A stretch of 64,000 nucleotides of DNA from Pelagibacteraceae bacterium AG-470-G21 (GTDB lineage: Bacteria; Pseudomonadota; Alphaproteobacteria; Pelagibacterales; Pelagibacteraceae). Every line of letters starts with the position of its first letter. Within the stretch, counting starts at the first letter, position 1. Location of the stretch: NCBI GenBank assembly GCA_003211555.1, contig QCSH01000006.1:1-64000 (forward strand). The letters run 5' to 3'. Below are positions 46,800-55,387 of this stretch, one piece after another. The translations under genes were made by a program, and so were the position numbers. The notes beneath the pieces were generated by a model. That model had not been told where the DNA came from, ran no database searches, and saw nothing but the letters and a program-made list of their open reading frames with translations.

Positions 46800-48092
46800 T
46801 TATTTAAGTTTTAAGTACTCGCTATTCAGTAAACCTATAGCTTTGAGAAGATTATATTGGGCAATAAGATTATTTCTCTCTGACTCTGCTAAAGAAATTT
46901 TTGCAGCTAACAATAAAGAATTTGATTGGATAACATCTAGCGTTGTTCTTGAACCTCTTTCATACTCTGCAGCTATTCCTTCATTGGCAATTTTTGCTGC
47001 TCTAACTTGGGATCTTACTGAATTTAAAAAACTTTTGGATGCCTCAAGATTTGACCAGGCACTCCCAACATTTTTTTCTGTTGTTTTAACTGCATCCTCA
47101 AATAATAAAATTTTTCTAGTTTTTAAATTTGTATTTTTATTTATTTTTGCACGCTTACTTCCACCAGAATAAAATGGCCAACTAATTGTTGCTTTCAATG
47201 TATCTTTTTCTCTTTGATCATATGTCGAACTAAAATCATCTGCATAAGATCTCTCTAAAGATAAAGATGCGCTAGGTTTTAAATCACTTTCAGCTATAGC
47301 AATATCCATTTCAGACTGATTTAACTCTATTTTAGCAATTTTTATATCTGGATTGTTATTTCTAGCTAAATTAATTGCCGAACTCAGCTCACTTGGAATA
47401 CTCACAATTGCTCTATTTGTCTTTTTTAATTCATTAGTATTTAAAAGTTTACCAATAATATTTTCATAATTTAATTTATTTATCATTAATTCGCTTCTTG
47501 CTTGAGTTAGTTGAGCACTGGCACCTGCGAGAGAGGACTCCGTTTGTGATAAATCTGCAGTTTTTATTTGACCTCTATCTAATCTAACTTTATCATTTTC
47601 AAGTTGTTTGATAAGTAAGTTTAAATTTTGTCTGTTAATTGCAACTTTTTCTCTTGATAAAATTACCGATGTAAAAGCTTCGATTGCACTATATAGAATA
47701 TCTTGCTCTTTTTTAAATAATTTTGCATTTGAAAGTTCTAAACTTACTAAATTCTTTTCATAATTAAGGTCTCTTCCAAAATCTAATAAAGTTTGTTCTA
47801 TTTTTATAGATGTTGTGAATGGATCTGAGTCGCTGATTGACGCATCACCACCACTCTGGTTAGTTAGTTTATTTGTTTCTTCTAAACTTTTAGACCCACT
47901 TAAACTCAAGGAAGGCATATAATCTGCTTTAGAGATATTTAAATCTTCTTCTGATGCTTTTATATTTTCTCTTTCGGCATTTAATTGTTTATTATTATTA
48001 TAAGTTTCATTCAATGCTTCGTATAATGTTACTGCTAGTGATTGAGTAGTTACACAAACAAAACTGAAAATTATTATTAGGATTTTTTTCAT
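46800..48092 (-). CDS. tolC: TolC-family outer-membrane efflux protein
   Basis: 430 residues with a signal peptide (about 20 residues ending SLA) and the two-fold coiled-coil/beta repeat of TolC: LYEALNETYNNNKQL, YMPSLSLSGS in repeat 1 and AINLARNNNPDIKIAKIEL, DLKPSASLSLERS in repeat 2. Forms the trimeric exit duct for type I secretion or RND/MFS efflux. No membrane-fusion or inner-membrane partner gene is adjacent, so it probably serves distant systems. It abuts the glycerate kinase gene (one-base overlap). Confidence 0.88.
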   Translation of the reverse strand: MKKILIIIFSFVCVTTQSLAVTLYEALNETYNNNKQLNAERENIKASEEDLNISKADYMPSLSLSGSKSLEETNKLTNQSGGDASISDSDPFTTSIKIEQTLLDFGRDLNYEKNLVSLELSNAKLFKKEQDILYSAIEAFTSVILSREKVAINRQNLNLLIKQLENDKVRLDRGQIKTADLSQTESSLAGASAQLTQARSELMINKLNYENIIGKLLNTNELKKTNRAIVSIPSELSSAINLARNNNPDIKIAKIELNQSEMDIAIAESDLKPSASLSLERSYADDFSSTYDQREKDTLKATISWPFYSGGSKRAKINKNTNLKTRKILLFEDAVKTTEKNVGSAWSNLEASKSFLNSVRSQVRAAKIANEGIAAEYERGSRTTLDVIQSNSLLLAAKISLAESERNNLIAQYNLLKAIGLLNSEYLKLK

Positions 48093-49018
48093 TAATTATA
48101 CTTTACTGAATTAATTTGATGATTAGAATTTAATTTAATAACTATAGATGCATATTTTGGAGCATATTTAAACATATTTTGAGTAATTCTTTGGTAAGTT
48201 TGCATAAAGTTTAAAACTTCTTTTTTTGTCATAATCTTTTGTTTTATTTTTTTATTTTTATTTTTTAATTTAAGTTTTTTCTCCTGAATAATTCTCCACT
48301 TTTGTAATAAACTAAAATTTTCTGCACGTAAAAATAATAAACAATTAATTTTACTATAAAGTTGTTTATACTCCTTTTTAAGCTGATTATTAACGTATTT
48401 TCTCCAGATTAGTTTTTTATCCTGATTTTTTTCCATTAAATTAATATCTTTTTTTAATGTTTTTATACTTTCAGCTCTTGCACCAACACACCATCCTTCA
48501 AATATAATTACATCTGGCTTACTATTCACTTTATACCAATTATTTTTTGTGAATCTATCATCAATGGCTTTATCAAATTTAGGTAAATTAATTGATTTAA
48601 ATTTCCTAGAATTTGCTTTTTTAATAAAATCAGACATATAAGAAATATCGTGTGTACCTGGAACTCCTCTTGTTAATAATAACGGGTGAATTTTTTTTGA
48701 TAATTTTGCCCTATCTTTTTTAGTTTTGTAAATATCATCTATTGATATTTTAAAAACATTTAATTTAAAATATTTTTTCAAGATTATCATTAGTATAGAG
48801 CTAATAGTTGTTTTTCCTGTTCCCTGTCCTCCTGTAAGACCTACTATATAAGGTTTTTTTAGATTTGTTCTTTTTGCTATCCAAAAACTCAGTGGAACAA
48901 GATAATTTTTTAGCATTTTATCTTTATTTTTAAATTTATCTGAAGATGTTTCTTGAGTTAATATAAATTTATAACAATCTTTTTTTACTTTGCTTAAGCA
49001 GTCTTCAATTAAATTCAT
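48092..49018 (-). CDS. D-glycerate 3-kinase-like P-loop kinase
   Basis: 308 residues. Walker A is LTGGQGTGKTT, followed by ISIDDIYKTK; HPLLLTRGVPGTHD and VIIFEGWCVGAR are strongly reminiscent of the plant/yeast-type glycerate kinase (GLYK) family. It would phosphorylate glycerate to 3-phosphoglycerate, closing the C2/photorespiration-like route from glycolate or glycine-serine. The phosphoribulokinase/uridine-kinase superfamily is the fallback call. Lies five bases after the GFA gene and overlaps tolC. Confidence 0.78.
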   Translation of the reverse strand: MNLIEDCLSKVKKDCYKFILTQETSSDKFKNKDKMLKNYLVPLSFWIAKRTNLKKPYIVGLTGGQGTGKTTISSILMIILKKYFKLNVFKISIDDIYKTKKDRAKLSKKIHPLLLTRGVPGTHDISYMSDFIKKANSRKFKSINLPKFDKAIDDRFTKNNWYKVNSKPDVIIFEGWCVGARAESIKTLKKDINLMEKNQDKKLIWRKYVNNQLKKEYKQLYSKINCLLFLRAENFSLLQKWRIIQEKKLKLKNKNKKIKQKIMTKKEVLNFMQTYQRITQNMFKYAPKYASIVIKLNSNHQINSVKYN

Positions 49019-49023
49019 GTATT

Positions 49024-49386
49024 TTATTTTTTATCAAGCGGATGATTATTACCATCGTTGATCAATACATCTGCATACTCAAAAGGATCAACTCCTTCAA
49101 CGCATGCTATGTTAATCATATGTAATTTTGGATTGCTTCTTGGTCTTGTATGAGTGAAAATTCCACAGATAGAACAAAAATAGTGTTTAGCCATTTTAGT
49201 ATAAAATTGATATAAAGTTAATTTATCTTCTCCTTTAGTGATCTTCATATCATTTTCTCCAATTGGAGACATAACATAGCCTTTTCTTTTGCATACAGAA
49301 CAATTACATCTTAAAACTTTTTCAAATTTATCTGGAACATTAACTTCAGCTTCAACGGCACCACAATGACATGTTAGTTTTTTCAT
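49024..49386 (-). CDS. GFA/CENP-V-family zinc protein
   Basis: 120 residues with the zinc-binding cysteines of the glutathione-dependent formaldehyde-activating family: LTCHCGAVEAEV, LRCNCSVCKRKG and YFCSICGIFTHTRP. Family members bind the glutathione-formaldehyde adduct or have unrelated roles; activity is often unproven. First gene of a three-gene minus-strand run with the glycerate kinase and tolC. Confidence 0.82.
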   Translation of the reverse strand: MKKLTCHCGAVEAEVNVPDKFEKVLRCNCSVCKRKGYVMSPIGENDMKITKGEDKLTLYQFYTKMAKHYFCSICGIFTHTRPRSNPKLHMINIACVEGVDPFEYADVLINDGNNHPLDKK

Positions 49387-49465
49387 TTTTTATCCTTTAA
49401 ATTTTTTGATAATTTTTTTATTTTAACTTTTAACTTATATTTTCTTAAACTATAACTTGTTAAAG

Positions 49466-49474
49466 TTATCCACA
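49466..49474 (+). promoter_or_regulatory. perfect DnaA box TTATCCACA
   Basis: An exact consensus DnaA box in the 215-base gap between the GFA gene and umuD. A single box is not enough for an origin; it may influence umuDC or GFA transcription or be fortuitous. Confidence 0.4.
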
Positions 49475-49504
49475 GTCATACTAAATCTTGTTTCAATGTT
49501 CTCG

Positions 49505-49526
49505 TTTTGATTCACTTTTGATTCAC
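49505..49526 (+). repeat. tandem 11-base direct repeat TTTTGATTCAC x2
   Basis: Two identical head-to-tail copies (49505-49515, 49516-49526), spaced one DNA turn apart, about 25 bases upstream of the TTGACA element of umuD. The one-turn spacing is typical of sites for a regulator binding one DNA face. Confidence 0.5.
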
Positions 49527-49550
49527 TTACAGACTCAAAATACAACCTGA

Positions 49551-49579
49551 TTGACACTATTGTATAACTCATATAGTAA
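49551..49579 (+). promoter_or_regulatory. umuDC promoter
   Basis: A perfect -35 TTGACA at 49551-49556; the -10 is either TATAGT at 49572-49577 (15-base spacer) or TAGTAA at 49574-49579 (17). Either puts the transcription start at or inside the LexA box just downstream. Confidence 0.6.
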
Positions 49580-49582
49580 TTA

Positions 49583-49597
49583 GAACAAAACAAGAAC
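49583..49597 (+). promoter_or_regulatory. LexA (SOS) box of umuDC
   Basis: GAAC-AAAACAA-GAAC, an exact match to the alphaproteobacterial LexA consensus GAAC-N7-GAAC. It ends four bases before the umuD ATG and would cover the transcription start, giving tight repression until DNA damage. Confidence 0.85.
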
Positions 49598-49601
49598 ACT
49601 T

Positions 49602-49997
49602 ATGAAGCTAACAATACCTTATTACTTACATAAAGCAGGAGCAGGTTTTCCGTCACCTGCAACCGACTATATAGAAGAAGACATAGATTTAAACGTACAT
49701 CTAATCAAGAATGTTCCAGCAACTTTCATCATAAGAGTTCAGGGGAAATCAATGGTGGATGTTGGAATAAATGATGGGGATTTATTAGTTGTAGATAAAA
49801 GCTTAACTCCAAAAAATTTTTCAACTGTTATAGCAAATGTTCATGATGAACTTGTTGTAAAAACTCTAGTTAGAGAAAAAGATAAACAATTTTTAACATC
49901 TGGCTCTAAAGAATTTTCTGATCGAATTTTAATAAATGAAGAACAAGATATTTTCATTTGGGGAGTAGTTACCTATGTCATACATTCAGTACACTAG
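49602..49997 (+). CDS. umuD: UmuD-like S24 self-cleaving protein
   Basis: 131-residue partner of UmuC. The catalytic serine is in [16 protein letters not shown] and the lysine in [11 protein letters not shown]. The [10 protein letters not shown] segment aligns with the residues right after the E. coli cleavage point, which here would be Ala-Gly (KAG-AGF) near residue 16. The N-terminal arm removed by RecA-stimulated cleavage is thus several residues shorter than in E. coli. Controlled by the LexA box at 49583 and overlapping umuC by 23 bases. Confidence 0.9.
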   Translation: MKLTIPYYLHKAGAGFPSPATDYIEEDIDLNVHLIKNVPATFIIRVQGKSMVDVGINDGDLLVVDKSLTPKNFSTVIANVHDELVVKTLVREKDKQFLTSGSKEFSDRILINEEQDIFIWGVVTYVIHSVH

Positions 49998-51252
49998 AAA
50001 ATTAGCATTAATTGATTGTAATTCTTTCTATGTTTCTTGTGAAAGATTATTTAATCCAAAAATAAGGAAAAAGCCTGTTGTAGTTTTATCTAATAATGAT
50101 GGTTGTATAGTTTCACGGTCCACTGAAGCAAAGGCTTTGGGAATTAAAATGGGCGAGCCCTACTTTAAAGCAAAAGATATTATTATCAAAAATGATGTAC
50201 AAGTATTTTCATCAAATTATTCTTTGTATGGGGATTTATCCAGAAGAGTAATGAGGACTTTAAAAAGATTTAATTCTGATATTGAAGTTTACTCAATTGA
50301 TGAAGCATTTATGGATTTGTCAAATTTTTCTGACAATGAAGTAGAGAAAGTTGGAAGGGAAATTAGAGAAACAGTTTTAAAGTGGACTGGTATTCCAACA
50401 AGTATAGGAATAGCTAAAACTAAAACTTTAAGTAAAATTGCAAATCATATAGCTAAGAAAAAACAATCGGGTGTTACAAGTCTAATTGGAATAGAAAATC
50501 TTGATCCTATTTTAGAGAAAATAGATATCAACGATGTTTGGGGTGTTGGGAGACAGATGACAAAGTTTTATCAAAAAAATGGAATTTATAACGCTAAACA
50601 ATTAAAAAATAAATCCAATACCTGGATTAAAAAATCCTCAAATGTTCTAAGTTCAAGAACTGCAATGGAACTTAGAGGTGTGCCTTGTATCGATCTAGAA
50701 AAAACTGCATCAAAAAGAAAAAGCTGTGTAGTATCAAGATCATTTGGAAAAAGAATAGAGAGATTTCAAGAACTGGAAGAAGCTGTTGCTAGTTATTGTT
50801 TAAACGCATCAGAAAAAATAAGATCTGAAAATCTTGTTGCAAAAGCCGTTATGGTATTTGTTAGAACCAGTCCATTTCAAAAACAATTTGGTTTTTATTC
50901 AAACTCTAGAACTGTTGATTTTCCTATAGCAACTAACAATAGTATAGAGATAGTAAAAAATGCCTTATCTGTCTTAAAAGTAATTTTTAGAAAAGGACAT
51001 CGTTATCAAAAAGCAGGAGTTATGCTAACCGGGTTAACAGACGCTGAGAATAACGAAAACCTATTTTCATCTGCAAAAGATGAGAAAATTAATAGATTAA
51101 TGAGATCAATTGATAATACAAATTATAGATATGGCAGATCCACACTAAGTCTTGCAAGTGCTGGTGTTAGAAGATCATGGAGCATGAAAAGAGATTATAA
51201 CTCAAAAATAGATACAGCTGATTTTTATTGTTTACCAACGATTAGAGCTTAA
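49975..51252 (+). CDS. umuC: DNA polymerase V catalytic subunit
   Basis: 425-residue Y-family polymerase for translesion synthesis. Catalytic acidic motifs are [16 protein letters not shown] and [28 protein letters not shown] and VWGVGRQM (helix-hairpin-helix) follow. The start overlaps umuD by 23 bases, implying coupled translation. With umuD it forms the SOS mutagenesis operon. Confidence 0.94.
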   Translation: MSYIQYTRKLALIDCNSFYVSCERLFNPKIRKKPVVVLSNNDGCIVSRSTEAKALGIKMGEPYFKAKDIIIKNDVQVFSSNYSLYGDLSRRVMRTLKRFNSDIEVYSIDEAFMDLSNFSDNEVEKVGREIRETVLKWTGIPTSIGIAKTKTLSKIANHIAKKKQSGVTSLIGIENLDPILEKIDINDVWGVGRQMTKFYQKNGIYNAKQLKNKSNTWIKKSSNVLSSRTAMELRGVPCIDLEKTASKRKSCVVSRSFGKRIERFQELEEAVASYCLNASEKIRSENLVAKAVMVFVRTSPFQKQFGFYSNSRTVDFPIATNNSIEIVKNALSVLKVIFRKGHRYQKAGVMLTGLTDAENNENLFSSAKDEKINRLMRSIDNTNYRYGRSTLSLASAGVRRSWSMKRDYNSKIDTADFYCLPTIRA

Positions 51253-51259
51253 TAAGCAA

Positions 51260-52741
51260 CTATCTCATCGAAAAAGGATCAAGAGTTGGCTCGTCAGATG
51301 TATAGTACCAAGTAGTTTTTACCCTAGTGTAATCTTTAATAGACTCTAAACCGGCCTCTTTTCCGTATCCACTGTCTTTTATTCCACCAAATGGTGCTGA
51401 TGGAGAAATTAAACGATAAGTATTAACAAAAGTAATACCTGCTCTAATAGCTTTTGAAACTCTTAGTCCTTTTGCAAAATCACTTGTGTAAACTCCAGAT
51501 GATAATCCATATTGATTATCATTCATCTTAGAAATTACTTCTTCCTCTGTATCAAACTTCATTACAGAAAGAACGGGTCCAAACAATTCATTTTCAGCTG
51601 CTGGTAAATTATGGTTATCGCATTCAATAATAGTTGGTGGAAAATAAAATCCTTCATTAGAAAATGGATGTCTTTTACCCCCACATCTAACTTTTCCACC
51701 TTGCTCGGCTGTTAGTTTGATATTTTTTTCTATGACCTCTAATTGTTTAAAATTACTTAATGGTCCCATTTCTGTTTCAGGATCCATGGGAGCACCAATT
51801 TTTATTTTTTCAGCCCTTGAAATTAACTTATCTAAAAATTCATTGTAAATATTTTTTTGAAGGTATAATCTTGAACCTGCTATACAACTTTGACCACTTG
51901 CTCCAAATATTCCTGCTGTAATACCATTAATTGCATTCTCTTGTTTTGCATCATCAAAAACAGCTACTGGACTTTTTCCACCTAGTTCCAAGCTGACTTC
52001 TGATAAATTTTCGGCAGAGTTTCGAATTATATGTCGTGCAGTTTCGGGGCCACCTGTGAAGGCAACTTTTTCAACCAAGTTATGCGTTGTTAATGCTTTC
52101 CCACATGGATCACCAAATCCTGTGATAACATTTACTACACCTTTTGGTATTCCTGTCTCTTCTATTAGTTTTGCAAATTCAAACATTACAGCAGGTGCTA
52201 ACTCAGAAGATTTTATTACAACTGTATTTCCCATTGCCAGAGCAGGAGCTAGCTTCGTTGCTGTTAAAAACATTTGAGAATTCCATGGTACTATTGCTGC
52301 AATTACACCTATTGGTATTCGGGTTGTAATAGCTTGGATATTCGGTTTATCTATAGGTAATACAGTGCCTTCAACTTTATCAGCCAACCCAGCGTAATAA
52401 TCATAATACTCAGCAATATATATTGCTTGTTTATTTGTTTCTCTAAAAAGCTTCCCAGTATCTATTGTTTCAATTTTTCCAAGAAGTTCTGCATTTTCTC
52501 TTAACTTGTTTCCGATTGCTCTTAAAAATTTTGCCCTGTCTCTTGGTAACAACTTTGACCATTCTCCTTCAAATGCGTTATGAGCAGCTTTTACAGCCTT
52601 ATCTACATCACTGGCGCTAGCTTCAGGTACTCTTGCCCAAGGTTTATTGTTTTCTGGGTTTAATGTTTCAAATGTTTTATCAGTGTCAGAGTCTAACCAT
52701 TCTCCACCAATAAACATTTTATAATTTTTTAATTCAGTCAT
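51260..52741 (-). CDS. aldehyde dehydrogenase (TgnC-like context)
   Basis: 493-residue NAD(P)-dependent ALDH. Catalytic Glu is in SLELGGKSP and catalytic Cys in ASGQSCIAGSRL; the N-terminal FIGGEWLDS is typical. Last gene of a four-gene minus-strand cluster: LLM monooxygenase, DUF1185 protein, alpha/beta hydrolase, ALDH. In trigonelline degradation the ALDH TgnC oxidises a ring-opened hydroxybutyrolactone intermediate; this gene is a candidate for that step. Overlaps the hydrolase by eight bases. Confidence 0.88.
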   Translation of the reverse strand: MTELKNYKMFIGGEWLDSDTDKTFETLNPENNKPWARVPEASASDVDKAVKAAHNAFEGEWSKLLPRDRAKFLRAIGNKLRENAELLGKIETIDTGKLFRETNKQAIYIAEYYDYYAGLADKVEGTVLPIDKPNIQAITTRIPIGVIAAIVPWNSQMFLTATKLAPALAMGNTVVIKSSELAPAVMFEFAKLIEETGIPKGVVNVITGFGDPCGKALTTHNLVEKVAFTGGPETARHIIRNSAENLSEVSLELGGKSPVAVFDDAKQENAINGITAGIFGASGQSCIAGSRLYLQKNIYNEFLDKLISRAEKIKIGAPMDPETEMGPLSNFKQLEVIEKNIKLTAEQGGKVRCGGKRHPFSNEGFYFPPTIIECDNHNLPAAENELFGPVLSVMKFDTEEEVISKMNDNQYGLSSGVYTSDFAKGLRVSKAIRAGITFVNTYRLISPSAPFGGIKDSGYGKEAGLESIKDYTRVKTTWYYTSDEPTLDPFSMR

Positions 52742-53504
52742 TAATTAACTCTTTGATAGCTTTATTTACATCATACGAATACTCGATACCACAAAGATGT
52801 TTTCCTTTAGGAATAATTTTAACATATGAATTATTAATAACCTTACTTAAATTATTTGACATTTCAGGAGTTGAGCCATCGTCATTTTCTCCAGTAATTA
52901 CAAGTGTTTTTATATTAATTTTTTCAAAAACTTCTTCATCTTTATGTGTTACGAATAATTCATAAACTTTAAGAAAATTTTCCACATCGTTTTCATCTAA
53001 AATTTTTATTATTTTATTTTTCTCAGATTTATGGTTTTCTAAAAAATCATCTGATAACCATCTTTTAAGAGATGAATGTGGTATTTTTTTTTCCTTTTTC
53101 ATATTTTCAAATCTATCATTAACTAATTTTTGTTGCTCGTTACTTCTATTAAAAATTGATCCAAATAATGTTAAACTTTTAAGTTTGTCAGAATACTTCG
53201 TTGCAAAATTTCTTGCAATTAAAGATCCAATAGAAAAACCAACTAGATGAATTTTATCTATCTCTAAATGATTTAATAAATTTATTAATTGGTTGGTAAA
53301 ATCATCAAATGAAATAGTATTTAAATTTAAAGGTGTTTTTCCGTGTCCAAGAATATCGTAAACGAGTACTGTATTTTCAAATTCTCTTATTTGATTATCC
53401 CAAATAGAATGATTTAAACCAACGCCATGTATAAAAACAATTGGTACATCTTCCTTTTTGTTAATTAGATAAAAAGTACCGTTGGAATCAAAACCACTTT
53501 CCAT
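52734..53504 (-). CDS. alpha/beta hydrolase (TgnD-like context)
   Basis: 256 residues. Oxyanion region VFIHGVGLNHSIWD, nucleophile Ser in LVGFSIGSL, acid Asp in TGENDDGSTPEM and base His in PKGKHLCGIEY make a full catalytic set. In the trigonelline route TgnD hydrolyses an N-methylformamido succinate; the cluster position fits, but many hydrolases look alike. Confidence 0.85.
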   Translation of the reverse strand: MESGFDSNGTFYLINKKEDVPIVFIHGVGLNHSIWDNQIREFENTVLVYDILGHGKTPLNLNTISFDDFTNQLINLLNHLEIDKIHLVGFSIGSLIARNFATKYSDKLKSLTLFGSIFNRSNEQQKLVNDRFENMKKEKKIPHSSLKRWLSDDFLENHKSEKNKIIKILDENDVENFLKVYELFVTHKDEEVFEKINIKTLVITGENDDGSTPEMSNNLSKVINNSYVKIIPKGKHLCGIEYSYDVNKAIKELIND

Positions 53505-53507
53505 TTT

Positions 53508-54095
53508 TTATTTCGGTTCAATACCCATCTCTTTCATATCTTGATATCTATCACCTGTTCTTGCATGTGCTCTTCCAGATGAAGCACCTCCGATCGCAAT
53601 AACTATTTCATCATCAAATGGAGCATCATGAATAGTAAATTCATGTGTTAAGTAATAAGGTCTTAATCCTGCATCAGTTTTATGCATCATTGGTATTGAA
53701 ATTTTTGATCCTGCTGGTCCTCTTGTATTTGTAAAGCTTAAATAGGATGTACCACCTACCGCATCTCTAAATTTATTACCAAACCTTAAGGTATGTATAA
53801 AAGCGGATGCATGTTCTATTTCACCTTTTAGTCCTACAACACCTGCCTTGCCATAAGCTAAAATTTTTTCAGGCGCTCCTATTTCTTTTATCAATTCTGG
53901 AACTAATAAATCTCCCAGCTTAGGTGCTAAATCTAAAATTATAGGTTTCAAATCTTCAACGAAACCTTGTCCATCCCATGGATTTTTAATAATTGCTGCA
54001 ACTGAAACTAATAAAACTGGTTCTTTTGCTTTCTTACCCCCTTCAATAAATGATTTATCTACAAATTTTGCAAATTTTCTAAGTTCTAGTTCCAT
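53508..54095 (-). CDS. DUF1185 (amino acid synthesis family) protein
   Basis: 195 residues matching the AA_synth/DUF1185 family (PF06684): EPVLLVSVAAIIKNPW, LAYGKAGVVGLKGEIEHA and the C-terminal GRAHARTGDRYQDMKE are characteristic. Structures exist for the family but no enzyme activity is established. Its place, one base from the monooxygenase gene and three from the hydrolase, implies a step or helper role in the same catabolic pathway. Confidence 0.82.
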   Translation of the reverse strand: MELELRKFAKFVDKSFIEGGKKAKEPVLLVSVAAIIKNPWDGQGFVEDLKPIILDLAPKLGDLLVPELIKEIGAPEKILAYGKAGVVGLKGEIEHASAFIHTLRFGNKFRDAVGGTSYLSFTNTRGPAGSKISIPMMHKTDAGLRPYYLTHEFTIHDAPFDDEIVIAIGGASSGRAHARTGDRYQDMKEMGIEPK

Positions 54096-55261
54096 TAACT
54101 AGCTTTTTCTAAGTCTGAGGAATTTAAATTAATTTTTGGTATTACTTCATCATTAAATAACTTAATACTTCTCATGCAATCTTCATGTTTCATTCCAGGA
54201 AAGTTCGACCAAACTTGAAGGTTTTGTAAATTTAATTCAGATTTTAATTCATTTATTTTATTTACAACATATTCAGGTGTGCCAAATAATAAATTTCTTT
54301 TATGTAAAAAATTGTAGTCTAACAAATCTAGTTTATTTTTAGTTTCAGGCAGTTCTTCTCCTGGATCCATATGATTACCAAGACCTCTCCAGTGACAAAC
54401 CCATTTCATATAATTGATAATGTGCTCACCTGCTAATTTTTCGGCTTCTTGCATAGTTTCTGCAACAAACATGTCTCTGACTAGTGAAACACCTTCGCCA
54501 AGAGCAACATCTCTATTCTCAACTTCAGATTTTGCTTGTTGGTAAATTTCAAATCTTTTTTTTAGAGCTTTTACTGTTGGTATCCACATAATAGTATTTA
54601 ATCCGTTTCGAGCTGCCCATTCAATTGATCTGGCTCCATCCACAACTTGCCAAATCGGAGGATGAGGAGTTTGTTTAGGTTTGGGAACAACACTTAATTT
54701 TTTTATTTCGTTTGTTTCAATATCAACAAATTTTTTATTTGGCGGACTCATATCATGTTGCCAAACAAAATTAGGTGCTGGGTAAGTATAGAATTCACCT
54801 TTATGACTGAAAAATTCTTCGGTCCAAGCTTTTTTCATAATAGTTAAAGTTTCTTCAAATAATCTAAAATTTTTTGCTTGGTCTTTTAGATCTGCTTCTT
54901 TATTCATATTTAAAGCTTCTCTACCATATACACCTCTCCCTATTCCTACTTCTACTCTCCCATTTGAAAGTTGATCTAATAATGCAATATCTTCCGCCAG
55001 TCTGATTGGATTATGAAATGTTATCACATTACATGCTTGTCCAATCCTAATTTGTTTTGTTCTTGCGGCAGCATCAACTCCCATCATCAAAGGATTTGTG
55101 CAAGACTCCATTCCTTCATGATTAAAATGATGTTCAGTATACCAAATCGAATCCCAACTATTTTCATCACAATAATTTGTGATTTGTCTAGTTTCTTCTA
55201 ATAAAGTTTCGTATGGTTTATGTTTCCAATTAGTAGTGTTACAAAAGTATCCAAATTTCAT
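54095..55261 (-). CDS. LLM-class flavin-dependent monooxygenase (TgnB-like context)
   Basis: 388-residue luciferase-like TIM-barrel enzyme using reduced flavin and oxygen. WDSIWYTEHHFNHEG, RIGQACNVITFHNPIRLAED and DQLSNGRVEVGIGRGVYGRE are hallmark segments. First gene of the cluster. In Acinetobacter the related oxygenase TgnB opens the trigonelline ring. A separate flavin reductase, which such enzymes need, is not in the cluster. The 126 bases upstream (55262-55387) hold its promoter; nothing specific stands out there. Confidence 0.85.
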   Translation of the reverse strand: MKFGYFCNTTNWKHKPYETLLEETRQITNYCDENSWDSIWYTEHHFNHEGMESCTNPLMMGVDAAARTKQIRIGQACNVITFHNPIRLAEDIALLDQLSNGRVEVGIGRGVYGREALNMNKEADLKDQAKNFRLFEETLTIMKKAWTEEFFSHKGEFYTYPAPNFVWQHDMSPPNKKFVDIETNEIKKLSVVPKPKQTPHPPIWQVVDGARSIEWAARNGLNTIMWIPTVKALKKRFEIYQQAKSEVENRDVALGEGVSLVRDMFVAETMQEAEKLAGEHIINYMKWVCHWRGLGNHMDPGEELPETKNKLDLLDYNFLHKRNLLFGTPEYVVNKINELKSELNLQNLQVWSNFPGMKHEDCMRSIKLFNDEVIPKINLNSSDLEKAS

Positions 55262-55387
55262 AAAGCCTCCTTTAAAATTTACTTTTAAAGACGACCGATC
55301 CCACTTTCGTAAATTTTTATATTAACGACGAGTTATGTATCGCTTTATGAATAAATAATATTATTTTGGTGAAAATTTTCAATAGAA

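Noticed and set aside
49466-49474. Replication origin at the DnaA box
   Set aside because: Only one consensus box is present, with no box cluster, dnaA/gidA/parAB context or clear unwinding element.
49498-49512. Second LexA-like box GTTC-N7-GATT upstream of umuD
   Set aside because: The second half-site does not match the consensus and it lies far from the promoter; the perfect box at 49583 is sufficient.
55262-55387. Possible small RNA or terminator in the gap upstream of the monooxygenase
   Set aside because: The sequence has no stable GC stem with a U-run and no coding frame of note; treated as promoter region.
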